From assembly GCA_003265435.1 (NCBI GenBank), contig NOXC01000006.1:153591-217590 (forward strand): a stretch of DNA of 64,000 bases, read 5' to 3'. Positions within the stretch are counted from its first letter, which is position 1. Each line of letters opens with the position of its first letter. The position numbers and the translations under genes were made by a program. The DNA comes from Cellvibrionaceae bacterium AOL6. Its GTDB lineage: Bacteria; Pseudomonadota; Gammaproteobacteria; Pseudomonadales; Cellvibrionaceae. This document shows, in pieces, positions 53,786 to 62,750 of this stretch. The notes beneath the pieces were generated by a model. That model did not search any database. It worked only from the letters and a program-made list of their open reading frames with translations, and was not told the DNA's origin.

Positions 53786-54559
53786 TTAGTCCCGCACCTC
53801 AATGCCACGACCGCGCATATGCGCCTTGGCTTCGGCCACGCTGTACTCGCCAAAGTGAAAGATACTCGCGGCCAGAACAGCATCCGCGCCACCCTCTGTG
53901 ACACCGTCGGCCAGGTGGTCAAGATTACCCACACCGCCCGATGCAATCACCGGAATAGACACCGCGCTGCTGACAGCCCGCGTCAACGGCAGGTCAAACC
54001 CATTTTTGGTGCCATCGGCGTCCATACTGGTCAGCAGAATTTCACCCGCCCCGTAGTCCGCCATTTTACGCGCCCACTCGACGGCATCGATGCCGGTAGG
54101 TTTACGACCACCGTGGGTGAAGATCTCCCAGCGTGGCGCTTCACCCTCTGCGCTCACCCGTCGGGCATCGATGGCGACAACGATACATTGAGCGCCGAAG
54201 CGTTCGGATGCGGCGCGCACAAATTCGGGGTTCGACACCGCTGCAGAGTTGATCGAGACTTTGTCCGCGCCCGCATTCAGCATTGTGCGAATGTCTTTGA
54301 GCTCGCGAATGCCGCCCCCCACCGTCAATGGAATAAAGACTTCCGCGGCGATTTTTTCAACAGTGTGCACCGTGGTGTCACGCCCTTCGTGGCTGGCCGT
54401 GATGTCGAGAAAGGTAATTTCATCCGCGCCGGCTTCGTTGTATCGACGTGCGACTTCAACCGGGTCACCAGCGTCACGAATGTCGACAAACTGCACGCCT
54501 TTTACGACTCGCCCCTTGTCTACATCCAGGCAGGGAATGATGCGTTTTGCGAGTGCCAT
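53786..54559 (-). CDS. hisF: Imidazole glycerol phosphate synthase cyclase subunit
   Basis: 257 residues. With HisH it makes imidazole glycerol phosphate and AICAR from PRFAR plus ammonia. Catalytic Asp in [17 protein letters not shown] and AIDARRV; phosphate-binding [12 protein letters not shown] and [13 protein letters not shown]. Last gene of hisB-hisH-hisA-hisF, beginning 11 bp after hisA. No terminator seen downstream. Confidence 0.97.
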   Translation of the reverse strand: MALAKRIIPCLDVDKGRVVKGVQFVDIRDAGDPVEVARRYNEAGADEITFLDITASHEGRDTTVHTVEKIAAEVFIPLTVGGGIRELKDIRTMLNAGADKVSINSAAVSNPEFVRAASERFGAQCIVVAIDARRVSAEGEAPRWEIFTHGGRKPTGIDAVEWARKMADYGAGEILLTSMDADGTKNGFDLPLTRAVSSAVSIPVIASGGVGNLDHLADGVTEGGADAVLAASIFHFGEYSVAEAKAHMRGRGIEVRD

Positions 54560-54570
54560 GTGGATCCCCG

Positions 54571-55302
54571 TTATTTTCCGTCGCAGTACTGTTGTGCTTC
54601 GGCAAGGTCGAGCGACCCCTCGTAAATGGCCCGCCCAGTAATGGCGCCACTGATGCCCTCGGAGGCGACATCCGCCAATGCGCGGATGTCTTCCATATTC
54701 GTGATGCCGCCGGACGCAATCACGGGAATGCTCGACGCCTTCGCCATGGCCACGGTCGCGTGTACGTTCACGCCCTGCATCATGCCGTCGCGGTCAATGT
54801 CGGTGTACACAATAGAATCGACACCATCCTGCTCGAATTTCCGAGCAAGCTCGGTGGCCTGAATTTCAGACACTTCCGCCCAACCATCCGTTGCGACCAG
54901 GCCGTTTTTGGCATCCAGACCCACAATGACATGACCGGGGAAGGCTTTACACATTTCCGTAACGAAGGCCGGCTCTTTGACCGCCTTGGTCCCGATGATC
55001 ACGTAGTTCACGCCTGCTTCCAGGTAGTGTTCGATCGTGGCCGCGTTGCGAATCCCGCCGCCAATTTGAATCGGCAGGTCCGGGTAGGCGCGCGCGATTT
55101 CGGTCACGATCTCGCCGTTGACCGGCTTGCCATCAAAGGCGCCGTTTAAATCCACCAGATGCAAACGTCGGCAACCCTGTTCAACCCAGCGCCCCGCCAC
55201 TGCGACGGGGTCGTCTGAAAATACCGTGGAATCGTCCATCAGCCCCTGACGCAGGCGCACACACTTGCCGTCTTTGAGATCAATTGCGGGGATTATCAGC
55301 AT
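54571..55302 (-). CDS. hisA: Phosphoribosylformimino-AICAR phosphate isomerase
   Basis: 243 residues, barrel isomerase opening the sugar of ProFAR. Catalytic Asp in [18 protein letters not shown] and Asp in [13 protein letters not shown], with [16 protein letters not shown] and [13 protein letters not shown] phosphate loops. Sits between hisH (37 bp upstream) and hisF (11 bp downstream) in the histidine operon. Confidence 0.97.
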   Translation of the reverse strand: MLIIPAIDLKDGKCVRLRQGLMDDSTVFSDDPVAVAGRWVEQGCRRLHLVDLNGAFDGKPVNGEIVTEIARAYPDLPIQIGGGIRNAATIEHYLEAGVNYVIIGTKAVKEPAFVTEMCKAFPGHVIVGLDAKNGLVATDGWAEVSEIQATELARKFEQDGVDSIVYTDIDRDGMMQGVNVHATVAMAKASSIPVIASGGITNMEDIRALADVASEGISGAITGRAIYEGSLDLAEAQQYCDGK

Positions 55303-55338
55303 GCAAACACCTATACCAGTATAAAGAGGGGGAGCGCC

Positions 55339-56019
55339 TTATTGCGCGCCGTCCCAGGAGACAAAATTACGTAATAACTGCAGACCCGCCGCATGGCTTT
55401 TTTCCGGGTGGAATTGGGTCGCAAATACATTGTTTTGCGCGGCAGCCGTCGAGAAATCGAGACCATAATGGCTGCGCCCCGCTTCCTGACCGCGTTCACC
55501 GAGCGCAACATAGTAGCTGTGTACGAAATAAAAGCGCGTGTTGCTCTCAATGTTGTGCCACAACGGGTGCGTGATGCTTTGCGCCACTTGGTTCCAGCCC
55601 ATATGGGGCACTTTGAGGCGTGCACCGGTCTCGCTCAATGCGGCATCCGACGCGGTTTGGAAGGTCTCCGATGCCGAGAAAAAGCGCACTTCACCGTCGA
55701 TCACGCCAAGGCAATCGACACCGCCGTTTTCTTCACTGCGGTGCATCAGCGCCTGCATGCCGACGCAGATCGCCAGCACAGGCTTGCCGCTCTGCACTTG
55801 CTCCTGCACCAACATGTCAAAACCCAGCTTGCGAATTTCCGCCATGCAGTCTCGAATCGCGCCAACGCCCGGGAAGATCACCCGATCGGCGTTCTTTACC
55901 ACTTCATGATCACGCGTGATCACCACGTCGGTATCCGCACTGACATGCTGAACGGCACTCGAAACGGAGTGCAGGTTGCCCATCCCGTAGTCGATGATGG
56001 CCAGTTGCTGCCGACTCAT
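55339..56019 (-). CDS. hisH: Imidazole glycerol phosphate synthase glutaminase subunit
   Basis: 226 residues, class I glutamine amidotransferase. Catalytic Cys85 in [12 protein letters not shown], His/Glu in [17 protein letters not shown], and the oxyanion strand [15 protein letters not shown]. Feeds ammonia to HisF. Its ATG overlaps the 3' end of hisB by 4 bp, so the two are translationally coupled. Somewhat longer than the ~200 residues of many HisH, due mainly to an insert around [19 protein letters not shown]. Confidence 0.96.
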   Translation of the reverse strand: MSRQQLAIIDYGMGNLHSVSSAVQHVSADTDVVITRDHEVVKNADRVIFPGVGAIRDCMAEIRKLGFDMLVQEQVQSGKPVLAICVGMQALMHRSEENGGVDCLGVIDGEVRFFSASETFQTASDAALSETGARLKVPHMGWNQVAQSITHPLWHNIESNTRFYFVHSYYVALGERGQEAGRSHYGLDFSTAAAQNNVFATQFHPEKSHAAGLQLLRNFVSWDGAQ

Positions 56020-56609
56020 AGCGTGCCCTTGGTCGACGGCATCACGTTGCCCAAACGCGCATCTGGCGTCAGTGCCATGCGCAGCGCGCGGCCAAAGGCC
56101 TTGAAGACCGTCTCGATTTGGTGATGCGCGTTATCGCCGCGCAAAGTATCTATGTGCAAGGTCACCTGAGCGTGGTTGACGAAGCCACGGAAGAACTCGA
56201 GAAACAGCTCCGTATCAAAACTGCCGATGCGTTTCTGAGTGAAGGGAATGTTCATCTCCAGCCCCGGACGACCGGAGAAGTCGATGACCACACGTGACAA
56301 GGCCTCATCCAACGGCACATAGGAGTGGCCGTAACGCGTGATGCCTTTCTTGTCCCCCACCGCCTGTGCAATCGCCTTGCCCAGGGTAATACCGACATCT
56401 TCCACCGTGTGGTGATCGTCAATATGTGTATCGCCATTGCAGTACACATCCATGTCGATCATGCCGTGGCGGGCGATCTGATCCATCATGTGCTCAAGGA
56501 AGGGCACGCCCGTATCGAACTTGCCTTTCCCGGTGCCATCCAGATTGACCGAAATTTTAATTTGCGTCTCTAGTGTGTCGCGGCTGACTGTCGCCGTTCG
56601 TGCACTCAT
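56016..56609 (-). CDS. hisB: Imidazoleglycerol-phosphate dehydratase
   Basis: 197 residues, monofunctional (no HisB-N phosphatase domain), as in non-enteric gammaproteobacteria. It dehydrates imidazole glycerol phosphate. Manganese/His motifs: [49 protein letters not shown] and [16 protein letters not shown]. First gene of the hisBHAF group. Confidence 0.97.
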   Translation of the reverse strand: MSARTATVSRDTLETQIKISVNLDGTGKGKFDTGVPFLEHMMDQIARHGMIDMDVYCNGDTHIDDHHTVEDVGITLGKAIAQAVGDKKGITRYGHSYVPLDEALSRVVIDFSGRPGLEMNIPFTQKRIGSFDTELFLEFFRGFVNHAQVTLHIDTLRGDNAHHQIETVFKAFGRALRMALTPDARLGNVMPSTKGTL

Positions 56610-56742
56610 TTTTTTATCTCAATGCCATGGTTATAAGGCGCGGATTATAGCCGTTTGAGCGTCTATTGACACGGATCAATATCCAATGGCGCCGATAGGG
56701 TAAATTTAGCCTACACACTCAACGACACACTTGGAGGCGATT

Positions 56743-56877
56743 ATGCACAGTGCCGTGCTATTAGGTGGCAGCGCGATGTGGGTTGGATTTGCTGGGTTCT
56801 TGTTATTGGGGCTCGTCGCTGGAGGCTTGCTCTGGTATTGCGAACATGTCGCCGCTCAGCACAGGGGCGCCCACTGA
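56743..56877 (+). CDS. 44-residue single-pass membrane protein
   Basis: A strong ribosome site (TTGGAGG 7 nt before ATG) precedes a 44-codon frame: MHSAVLLGGSAMWVGFAGFL, LLGLVAGGLLWYCEHVAAQH, RGAH. A single Gly-rich hydrophobic helix spans most of it; a Trp-Tyr-Cys and His/Arg tail follow. No family is recognised. It precedes the glycosyltransferase gene by ~120 bp on the same strand and is divergent from hisB across ~130 bp, so it may be the first gene of the glycosyltransferase cluster. Confidence 0.6.
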   Translation: MHSAVLLGGSAMWVGFAGFLLLGLVAGGLLWYCEHVAAQHRGAH

Positions 56878-56998
56878 CCTTTGGATACCGACACTGGCGG
56901 AGCGGCGCCTGAGCGTTTTTGACAGCATATTGCCGGTTTCAGGGCTTGCTGCTCACGCGGAGCTGTGCGACATTGGGTGAAAAACCTGTTAGAACCCA

Positions 56999-58321
56999 AT
57001 GACTGCCATTGCTCCAGTATTGAATCCCGACCTTGGGACAGGCGACGCTGCGCCAACTCATGCCCTCAGCGCCTCAGCTAAGCCGCTTCGCATCGCCCTG
57101 CTGGGCTATCGCAGTCACCCGTTTGTGGGTGGTCAAGGCATCTATCTGCGCTATCTCAGCCGCGCACTCACAGACCTTGGGCATCAGGTGCAGGTCTTTT
57201 CCGGCCCTCCCTACCCAGAGCTCGACCCGGATATCCCACTTACACGTGTACCCAGTCTCGATCTCTACGCGCAGGCGTCCGTCTACAAGGCCTGGCGCTG
57301 GCGCTATTTGCGCTCATGGACGGACAGCGTCGAATGGTGGAGCAAAGTCAGCGGCGGCTTTGCCGAGCCCTATACCTTTGGCCGGCGCTTGCAGCACGTA
57401 CTTAAGCCCGATGACTTTGACATCATTCATGACAATCAAAGCCTGAGTTACGGGCTTTTAACGCTGCAGGCGCAAGGCGCAACGGTGGTCAGCACCATAC
57501 ACCACCCAATCCACCGCGACCTCGAACTCGCACTCGGCGCCACGGCGAACTGGGGCGAGCGTCTGCTTGTAAAGCGCTGGCACAGTTTTTTGCGCATGCA
57601 GGAAAAGGTCGCGAGAAAGCTCAAGCACGTGGTGACCGTATCAAGCCAATCGCAACGCGACATCGTGCAATACTTCCAGCGCCCGGCCAACACCACACCA
57701 GTGATTTTTAACGGCATTGATACGCGCGTATTCCGCCCCCTATCGCACTGCGAAGAGGATGCCCAACTGCTGCTGACAACCAGCTCCAGCGATCAACCAC
57801 TCAAAGGCCTGATGGTCTTACTGAAGGCATTGCTTGAGTTGCGAGAACGCAACCCAAAGGTACGGCTGCGGATTATCGGCAAGCTCAAAGAAGACGGGGA
57901 AAGCGCGCGCTTCATTCAACAGCACGGGCTCAGCGACGCCGTCGAATGCGTACATGGCATCAGCACGACATCGCTGGTTGAACACTATAACCGCGCGGCT
58001 GTTGTGGTCTGCCCTTCGCTCTACGAGGGCTTTGGTTTGCCCGCCGCGGAAGCCATGGCCTGCGGCCGTGCGGTGGTCAGCAGCGACGGCGGCGCACTTC
58101 CAGAGGTAATAGGTAACGCTGGCTGCATCGTCAAGGCGGGCGACAGCCAAGCCCTTGCGGATACGCTCGCCTCGCTGCTTAGTGCGCCTCACACACGAAA
58201 AACACTGGGCCAACAGGCACGTGAGCGCGCCGAAGCCTGTTTTTGCTGGACACGCGTGGCGCAGGAACTGAGCACCTATTATTCACACTGCCTGACACAA
58301 CGCGCGCATGGAAACACTTGA
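56999..58321 (+). CDS. Glycosyltransferase, GT4 family
   Basis: 440 residues, GT-B fold, no signal peptide. N-domain: LRIALLGYRSHPFVGGQGIY, with the donor/acceptor loop VGGQGIY; linker DIIHDNQSLSYGLLTL; C-domain: VIFNGIDTRVFRPL, LIIGKLKE-like RLRIIGKLKEDG, and the EX7E region VVVCPSLYEGFGLPAAEAMACG. A GT4 enzyme using a nucleotide-sugar donor. It overlaps the following methyltransferase gene by 14 bp, forming a three-gene operon. Acceptor unknown. Confidence 0.9.
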   Translation: MTAIAPVLNPDLGTGDAAPTHALSASAKPLRIALLGYRSHPFVGGQGIYLRYLSRALTDLGHQVQVFSGPPYPELDPDIPLTRVPSLDLYAQASVYKAWRWRYLRSWTDSVEWWSKVSGGFAEPYTFGRRLQHVLKPDDFDIIHDNQSLSYGLLTLQAQGATVVSTIHHPIHRDLELALGATANWGERLLVKRWHSFLRMQEKVARKLKHVVTVSSQSQRDIVQYFQRPANTTPVIFNGIDTRVFRPLSHCEEDAQLLLTTSSSDQPLKGLMVLLKALLELRERNPKVRLRIIGKLKEDGESARFIQQHGLSDAVECVHGISTTSLVEHYNRAAVVVCPSLYEGFGLPAAEAMACGRAVVSSDGGALPEVIGNAGCIVKAGDSQALADTLASLLSAPHTRKTLGQQARERAEACFCWTRVAQELSTYYSHCLTQRAHGNT

Positions 58322-59018
58322 TTTCAAACGCCTGGCCATCCAGGCAGGTGATATTATTCTGGACCTGGGTTGCGGCGAGGGCCGTCACGCCATTGCCGCG
58401 CAAGCCTACTTTCCCGACGCCACCGTCATCGGTATCGACCTCAATGCCAACGACCTCGCAACAGCGCGTGCACGCAGCCGCGACTTTTTCGGCGAACAAA
58501 CACAGCCGTATTTTGTGCAAGGCGATATTTACAGGCTCCCGATTCCCGATAAGCACATCGACCATATTATTTGCTCAGAAGTGCTCGAACATCTGCATGA
58601 CTATCCCCGAGCCCTGCAGGAAATGAAGCGCATGCTGAAAACCGGCGGCAGCCTAAATATCAGCGTGCCACGCGCCTGGCCGGAGAAAATCTGTTGGTGG
58701 CTGAGCCGCGAATATCATGAGGTCGAAGGCGGCCACGTCCGCATTTTTCGTGCGCAGCACCTGCGCAACGCAATTTGTCAGCAACGGTTCAGATTCAAGG
58801 GGCGACACTGGGCCCATGCGCTGCACTCGCCCTATTGGTGGTTGCGTTGCGCGAGGTGGAATCAAGGCGAACAGAATCGCATCGCCGCACTCTACCATCG
58901 CCTGCTCGTATGGGATTTACTTAAACGCCCCCGCATCACGCGGTACCTGGAGCAGCTACTGAACCCGGTACTTGGAAAAAGTGTCGTGATGTACTTTGAT
59001 AAACAGGACGCGCAATGA
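58308..59018 (+). CDS. Class I SAM-dependent methyltransferase
   Basis: 236 residues. Motif I DIILDLGCGEGRHAIAA binds SAM, acidic loop IGIDLNANDLATAR, motif IV IICSEVLEHLHDYPRAL, then KRMLKTGGSLNISVPRAW. Methyltransf_11-type. Overlaps the glycosyltransferase upstream by 14 bp and the toroid gene downstream by 4 bp (ATGA). The C-terminal FDKQDA of this protein is repeated at the N-terminus of the next gene product, encoded by an imperfect DNA repeat. Confidence 0.9.
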   Translation: METLDFKRLAIQAGDIILDLGCGEGRHAIAAQAYFPDATVIGIDLNANDLATARARSRDFFGEQTQPYFVQGDIYRLPIPDKHIDHIICSEVLEHLHDYPRALQEMKRMLKTGGSLNISVPRAWPEKICWWLSREYHEVEGGHVRIFRAQHLRNAICQQRFRFKGRHWAHALHSPYWWLRCARWNQGEQNRIAALYHRLLVWDLLKRPRITRYLEQLLNPVLGKSVVMYFDKQDAQ

Positions 59019-60058
59019 GCACACAACTTTTCGACAAGCAGGACGCCATTGCCCTCAGCCAACGCATCGCGGACTTTATACTCAGCGAGCAACAAAGCGA
59101 TGGCGCGATACCCTGGTTTCGCACGGGTAAACTCGACCCCTGGGACCACTGCGAGGCGATTATGGCACTCAGCGTCGCAGGGCAATTCGATGCGGCTATC
59201 GCAGGGCTGAATTGGCTGCAAACGCAGCAGCTCGACAACGGCGCGTGGTATGCCGCGTACTTTGATCAAGACGCCGCACCGAAAGATAAAATCGAAACCA
59301 ATTTCGTCGCCTATCCCGCCACCGCACTCTGGCACCTGTACCAGTGCCAAAAAGATATCGACGTACTTCGCACCTATTTTCCGATGATTGAGCGCGCCAT
59401 CGATTTTGTGCTGTCACATCAACGCCGAGAAGGCGATATTCAATGGGCACAGAGCCAACAGGAAGCCCTGCCAAATGATGCGCTGGTTACCGCGTGCTCT
59501 TCGATCACAAGAAGCCTGGAGTGCGCTGTCAACTGCGCAGACGTACTCGGCCACAACTATGCGCACTGGCAGCACGCCCACCAACGCCTCGCCGATACAT
59601 TAAAAAATAAACCCTGGCGTTTCGACCGAAGCTGGGAGAGCAAAGCCCGCTTCAGCATGGATTGGTTCTATCCGATTTTAGCGGGCATCTATACCGAACA
59701 AGAAGCACAAACGCGCTTGAAGCAAAGCTGGTCTCGTTTTGTTGTAAAAGACCTCGGGTGTAAATGCGTGGACGATGAGCCTTGGGTGACCGTTGCGGAA
59801 AGCTGCGAGTTGATTATGGCGATCGCGGCGGCAGGGCAAAAAGCGCTCGCCCAGCGCATGTTCACTCTCCTATTACGATGGGAAGATCACGACGGCGGCT
59901 TTTGGACGGGGTACGTCTATCGGGACAACAGTATCTGGCCAGAAGAAAAGCCCACATGGACCGCCGCCGCTGTAAGTCTGGCCGCAGATGCCCTATACGG
60001 CCTCAGCCCCGCACAGCATGTGTTTACCACTCCCAGCGGCTTGTTCTTCAACGAATAG
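59015..60058 (+). CDS. Alpha/alpha-toroid (prenyltransferase/cyclase-like) protein
   Basis: 347 residues, cytoplasmic, no TM. Repeating helical pairs with QxxDG.W-type turns: QQSDGAIPWF, LDNGAWYAAYFDQ, DHDGGFWTGYVYRDN. This is the (alpha/alpha)6 barrel of terpene cyclases and prenyltransferases, but the DxDD cyclase motif is not visible. So enzyme activity is uncertain; a glycoside-hydrolase-like or lyase role is as likely. Coupled by a 4-bp overlap to the methyltransferase. Together with the GT4 gene it forms a conserved-looking but uncharacterised unit. Confidence 0.7.
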   Translation: MSTQLFDKQDAIALSQRIADFILSEQQSDGAIPWFRTGKLDPWDHCEAIMALSVAGQFDAAIAGLNWLQTQQLDNGAWYAAYFDQDAAPKDKIETNFVAYPATALWHLYQCQKDIDVLRTYFPMIERAIDFVLSHQRREGDIQWAQSQQEALPNDALVTACSSITRSLECAVNCADVLGHNYAHWQHAHQRLADTLKNKPWRFDRSWESKARFSMDWFYPILAGIYTEQEAQTRLKQSWSRFVVKDLGCKCVDDEPWVTVAESCELIMAIAAAGQKALAQRMFTLLLRWEDHDGGFWTGYVYRDNSIWPEEKPTWTAAAVSLAADALYGLSPAQHVFTTPSGLFFNE

Positions 60059-60065
60059 CGTGACC

Positions 60066-60689
60066 TCAATCCGCTTTCCGCCTTAAGGCCCCCAAGCTGT
60101 TCACCTGATCAAGAAGCTCAAACGAACCCGTCTCCAACACAGCCGTTAAACCCATCCAGGGCCCCTGCCCGCCGTCTTCCGGGTTCGGGAAAATATCATG
60201 GACGGCCAAAATACCCCCCGGGACGATAAACCGTGACCACTCCAAACAATCGGCAATGGCCATCGGTTCGCTGTGGCCCCCGTCAATAAACACGAGAGAA
60301 AGGGGTGTTTGCCAATGGCGACGTACCACCTCGGATGTGGCCACGATGGGTACCACCGTATCCTCAAGATTGGCCTTTGCCAGCGTGCGCCGAAATACGG
60401 GAAAGCTGTCCATTCTCTGAACCTGTTGGTCATACAACTCAGGATCATGATACTCCTCCCCCAGTTGATGCTCTTCAGAGCCACGGTGGTGATCCACTGC
60501 ATACAACGTCGCGCCTTCGTCCTGACAAGCCAGCCCGAGATACACCGTCGACTTGCCACAGTAACTGCCGACCTCAAGACAGGGACCAAGATGTGCCACT
60601 TCTCGAACGAGCGAGTCCAGCCGCTCACCTTCATCTTGTGCTAAAAACCCTTTTACATCGTTCTCACGCAAAAACTCGCTCGGACGCAT
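60066..60689 (-). CDS. Class I SAM-dependent methyltransferase (Methyltransf_24 type)
   Basis: 207 residues from the ATG at 60689 (GGTGG upstream; a GTG at 60713 is possible). Motif I LGPCLEVGSYCGKSTVYLG, ATLYAVDHHRGSEEHQLG, VFIDGGHSEPMAIADC and GGILAVHDIFPNPEDGG. Such enzymes methylate sugars or polyketides (cephalosporin hydroxylase/macrocin-type). It ends 7 bp from the convergent toroid gene and lies 70 bp downstream of intI on the same strand, so it could be read through from the integrase promoter. Confidence 0.85.
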   Translation of the reverse strand: MRPSEFLRENDVKGFLAQDEGERLDSLVREVAHLGPCLEVGSYCGKSTVYLGLACQDEGATLYAVDHHRGSEEHQLGEEYHDPELYDQQVQRMDSFPVFRRTLAKANLEDTVVPIVATSEVVRRHWQTPLSLVFIDGGHSEPMAIADCLEWSRFIVPGGILAVHDIFPNPEDGGQGPWMGLTAVLETGSFELLDQVNSLGALRRKAD

Positions 60690-60759
60690 TGCACTACCAC
60701 CCCAGGAAATCACTCAAGTTAGTCAGATAGGATACCGATATTTGTTCTGCCATGTGAGC

Positions 60760-61752
60760 TCAAATATCATCAACCGGACTCACAATTCCGCGCTTTTCCA
60801 CACCGACCACGTGGGTGTATATTTGCGTAGTCGACACATCCGCATGGCCAAGCATTTCCTGAATCGTCCTGATGTCCGTTCCTCGCATAATCAGGTTCGT
60901 GGCAAAACTATGCCGGAAAGTATGGCAGCCCGCCTTCTTATAGATACGCGCTTTACGAATCGCTCGATGCACTGCGCGTTGAATCTGCTGCTCACCAATA
61001 CGATGACGCCGCCACACCCCACTACGAGGATCGCGCGACAAGTGACTCGCTGGAAACACATACTGCCACGCCGGCTCCTGATTCGCATTCGGGTATTTCT
61101 TTTCGAGAGCGTTGGGCAGGTAGACTTTACCAAACCCTTCAGCCAAGTCGCGGGCATGCAAAGCCAAAGCCGTGTCGACCTGCAATGCAAGCTCACGCTC
61201 CAAAACTTCTGGCAACAGAGTGCGACGCCATTTCAACCCCTTCGTTTCACGTACTAATAAATAGCCATTCGAAAAATCGAGGTCCTGCACCCTCAGGCGT
61301 ACCGTTTCCATAACACGCAAACCACTGCCATACATCAACTTTGCACAGAGCGCATGGACGCCGTTTAGATGATGTATCACCCGCTTGGCTTCCTCATGCG
61401 AAAACACAGTCGGTAAAGTACGCTGCGAGGAACTCGGTAGAAACTGTAACTCCCCCAAATCTTGACCGAGAAAGCGCTTATATAGAAACACTAATGCGTT
61501 GAGCGCCGTTTTTTGTGTATTCACTGAAGCGTGCCGGCTCACCGCAAGGTTACTTAGAAATTGATCGACCTCTGCAGGGCCCATGGATTCGGGCCTTCGC
61601 ATATTGTGAAAACGAATGAATGCTGCGATCCAGTGGCAGTACGTTTTCTCGGTGCGATACGCAAGCTGGCGGGAACGTATACATTCCCGAAGCTTATCCA
61701 TGAAGCGTTCTGGCTTTTCAGGAATCGGTATAGGGATGTCGTCCATTGTCAT
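60760..61752 (-). CDS. intI: Integron integrase (IntI-type tyrosine recombinase)
   Basis: 330 residues. Catalyses recombination between attI and attC sites. Catalytic residues: Arg146 in [20 protein letters not shown], Lys171 in [14 protein letters not shown], His277 and Arg280 in [13 protein letters not shown], His303 in MLGHADVS and Tyr312 in [10 protein letters not shown]. The IntI-specific insert (~205-235, [17 protein letters not shown] followed by WQYVFP) separates it from Xer recombinases. N-terminal SAM-like domain 15-95. The ATG is 12 bp from a LexA box; cassettes begin ~310 bp upstream on the other strand, the canonical integron layout. Confidence 0.95.
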   Translation of the reverse strand: MTMDDIPIPIPEKPERFMDKLRECIRSRQLAYRTEKTYCHWIAAFIRFHNMRRPESMGPAEVDQFLSNLAVSRHASVNTQKTALNALVFLYKRFLGQDLGELQFLPSSSQRTLPTVFSHEEAKRVIHHLNGVHALCAKLMYGSGLRVMETVRLRVQDLDFSNGYLLVRETKGLKWRRTLLPEVLERELALQVDTALALHARDLAEGFGKVYLPNALEKKYPNANQEPAWQYVFPASHLSRDPRSGVWRRHRIGEQQIQRAVHRAIRKARIYKKAGCHTFRHSFATNLIMRGTDIRTIQEMLGHADVSTTQIYTHVVGVEKRGIVSPVDDI

Positions 61753-61763
61753 GGCCCGTGATG

Positions 61764-61779
61764 CTGTATTTATATACAG
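61764..61779. promoter_or_regulatory. LexA (SOS) box upstream of intI
   Basis: CTGTATTTATATACAG fits the LexA consensus CTGT-N8-ACAG exactly, embedded in a longer palindrome (GCTGTA...TACAGC). It lies 11-12 bp before the intI start codon and probably overlaps its -10 region. LexA control of intI is well established for other integrons; that it acts here is inference. Confidence 0.85.
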
Positions 61780-62061
61780 CTTTAATCAAAGTCAGCGGGA
61801 AATCAATTGAAATATTGATTGGGCGACGCTGATATAAGTGGTATTTTTAGTGGAGGCGTTTTTATAGACGATTCAATAACTTGTAAGGCTCTGATTTGGC
61901 GAGTCATTTGGTGATATACGGCGCGCGACCGTTGATTTCGTGTCCGTTAATTCATACTAACCTGGCGCGGGTTGAGGCTTGGGGGTAGGATGGGTTTTCG
62001 GGATTAGTGGGGTTGGAAATATTGTCACCTGGATATAAGTCGGGCGACGTTGATTAAAATG
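61780..62061. other. attI region between intI and the first cassette
   Basis: Stretch of ~280 bp without a gene, ending at the recombination core G^TTAGGC (62061-62067). It contains duplicated short motifs (see separate entry) that may be IntI-binding direct repeats, and probably the cassette promoter Pc, although no clear -35/-10 pair was found. No ribosome site or open frame of interest. Confidence 0.75.
61810..62054. repeat. Reshuffled short direct repeats in attI region
   Basis: Three motifs each occur twice: AAATATTG (61810-61817, 62017-62024), GATATAAGT (61831-61839, 62032-62040) and GGGCGACGyTGAT (61821-61833, 62042-62054). Their order differs between the copies, so this is not a simple duplication. 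The second set abuts the core site. Confidence 0.7.
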
Positions 62062-62073
62062 TTAGGCAACCAT

Positions 62074-62640
62074 ATGGGAAAAGAATCTCGAACTGTCAGA
62101 TTCGCAGTTTGGCTTGTGAGCAATAAAGTTGGAAGATATCTATTTTCTAGCCGAAATCGAATTCAAATAGTAATTTGGTGCTTTCTGCTTTTCACACAAG
62201 GTTTCTATTGGGCAACAGCTTGGTGGTCCCCATGGCCATACCTAATATTCATGGCTCTTGGTGTTTGGTTTGGGCAGGGCTTATTAAAGCCATGGTATTT
62301 GATTATTTCGCAAGCAATCGAACCAGAATACGATTCTTCACTATTGAAAGTGGCAATTCCTTTTATCGTGATTAATTATGTGGCGGTCTTTGCTTGCTTA
62401 TATATGTTCGGTGCTGTTGTTGATGGTGACGGAAATCAAATTGCTGGCACATGGAGTCATTTTTACTTTAGCGCTGTGACTTTAACTACCCTAGGGTATG
62501 GGAATTTAACGCCGGCAGGCATGTTCTCTGAAGTTGTTGCTACTATTGAAGCAATTGTAGGTTTTATGGGGTTTGCTGTTATGGCGGGTGTTATCGGCTC
62601 TATTGCAATTAAGCGTGTGGAACTAGACAAAAATGCCTAA
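62074..62640 (+). CDS. Cassette 1: ion-channel-like (pore-loop) membrane protein
   Basis: 188 residues from the ATG at 62074, 13 bp after the recombination core; alternatives at 62050 or 62059 begin in or across attI. Four hydrophobic stretches, the last two (~93-113 and ~152-178) flanking a P-loop AVTLTTLGYGNLTPAG whose TLGYGN resembles the K+ filter TxGYGD with Asp replaced by Asn. So a two-TM-pore potassium-channel-like protein with an extra N-terminal helical pair. The TAA stop lies inside the attC R'' core (GCCTAAC). AT-richer than the chromosome. Confidence 0.75.
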   Translation: MGKESRTVRFAVWLVSNKVGRYLFSSRNRIQIVIWCFLLFTQGFYWATAWWSPWPYLIFMALGVWFGQGLLKPWYLIISQAIEPEYDSSLLKVAIPFIVINYVAVFACLYMFGAVVDGDGNQIAGTWSHFYFSAVTLTTLGYGNLTPAGMFSEVVATIEAIVGFMGFAVMAGVIGSIAIKRVELDKNA

Positions 62641-62745
62641 CAAGCTGGTCAAATGGACGGCTTTTCCGTTGCTTGATTTTTGTGGCGAAAAAGCTTGCCA
62701 CAAAAACAATCAACTCCAAAGCCGCCATTTACCTCGGCGTTAGGC
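62635..62745 (+). repeat. attC site of cassette 1 (111 bp)
   Basis: Outer cores GCCTAAC (62635-62641) and GTTAGGC (62739-62745) are perfectly complementary. Inner pairs ATGGACGGC / GCCGCCATT and an apical stem TTTTTGTGGC / GCCACAAAAA give the single-stranded hairpin recognised by IntI. The R'' core overlaps the stop codon of cassette 1. Confidence 0.9.
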
Positions 62746-62750
62746 ATCTT

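Noticed and set aside
55393..56124. 243-codon open frame on the plus strand over hisH/hisB
   Set aside because: Lies antisense to well-conserved his genes, with no recognisable domain; a shadow frame in GC-rich DNA.
62673..62750. Upstream extension of cassette 2 (starts inside attC)
   Set aside because: The stretch lies in the attC hairpin. The ATG at 62751, just past the R' core, is the natural cassette start.
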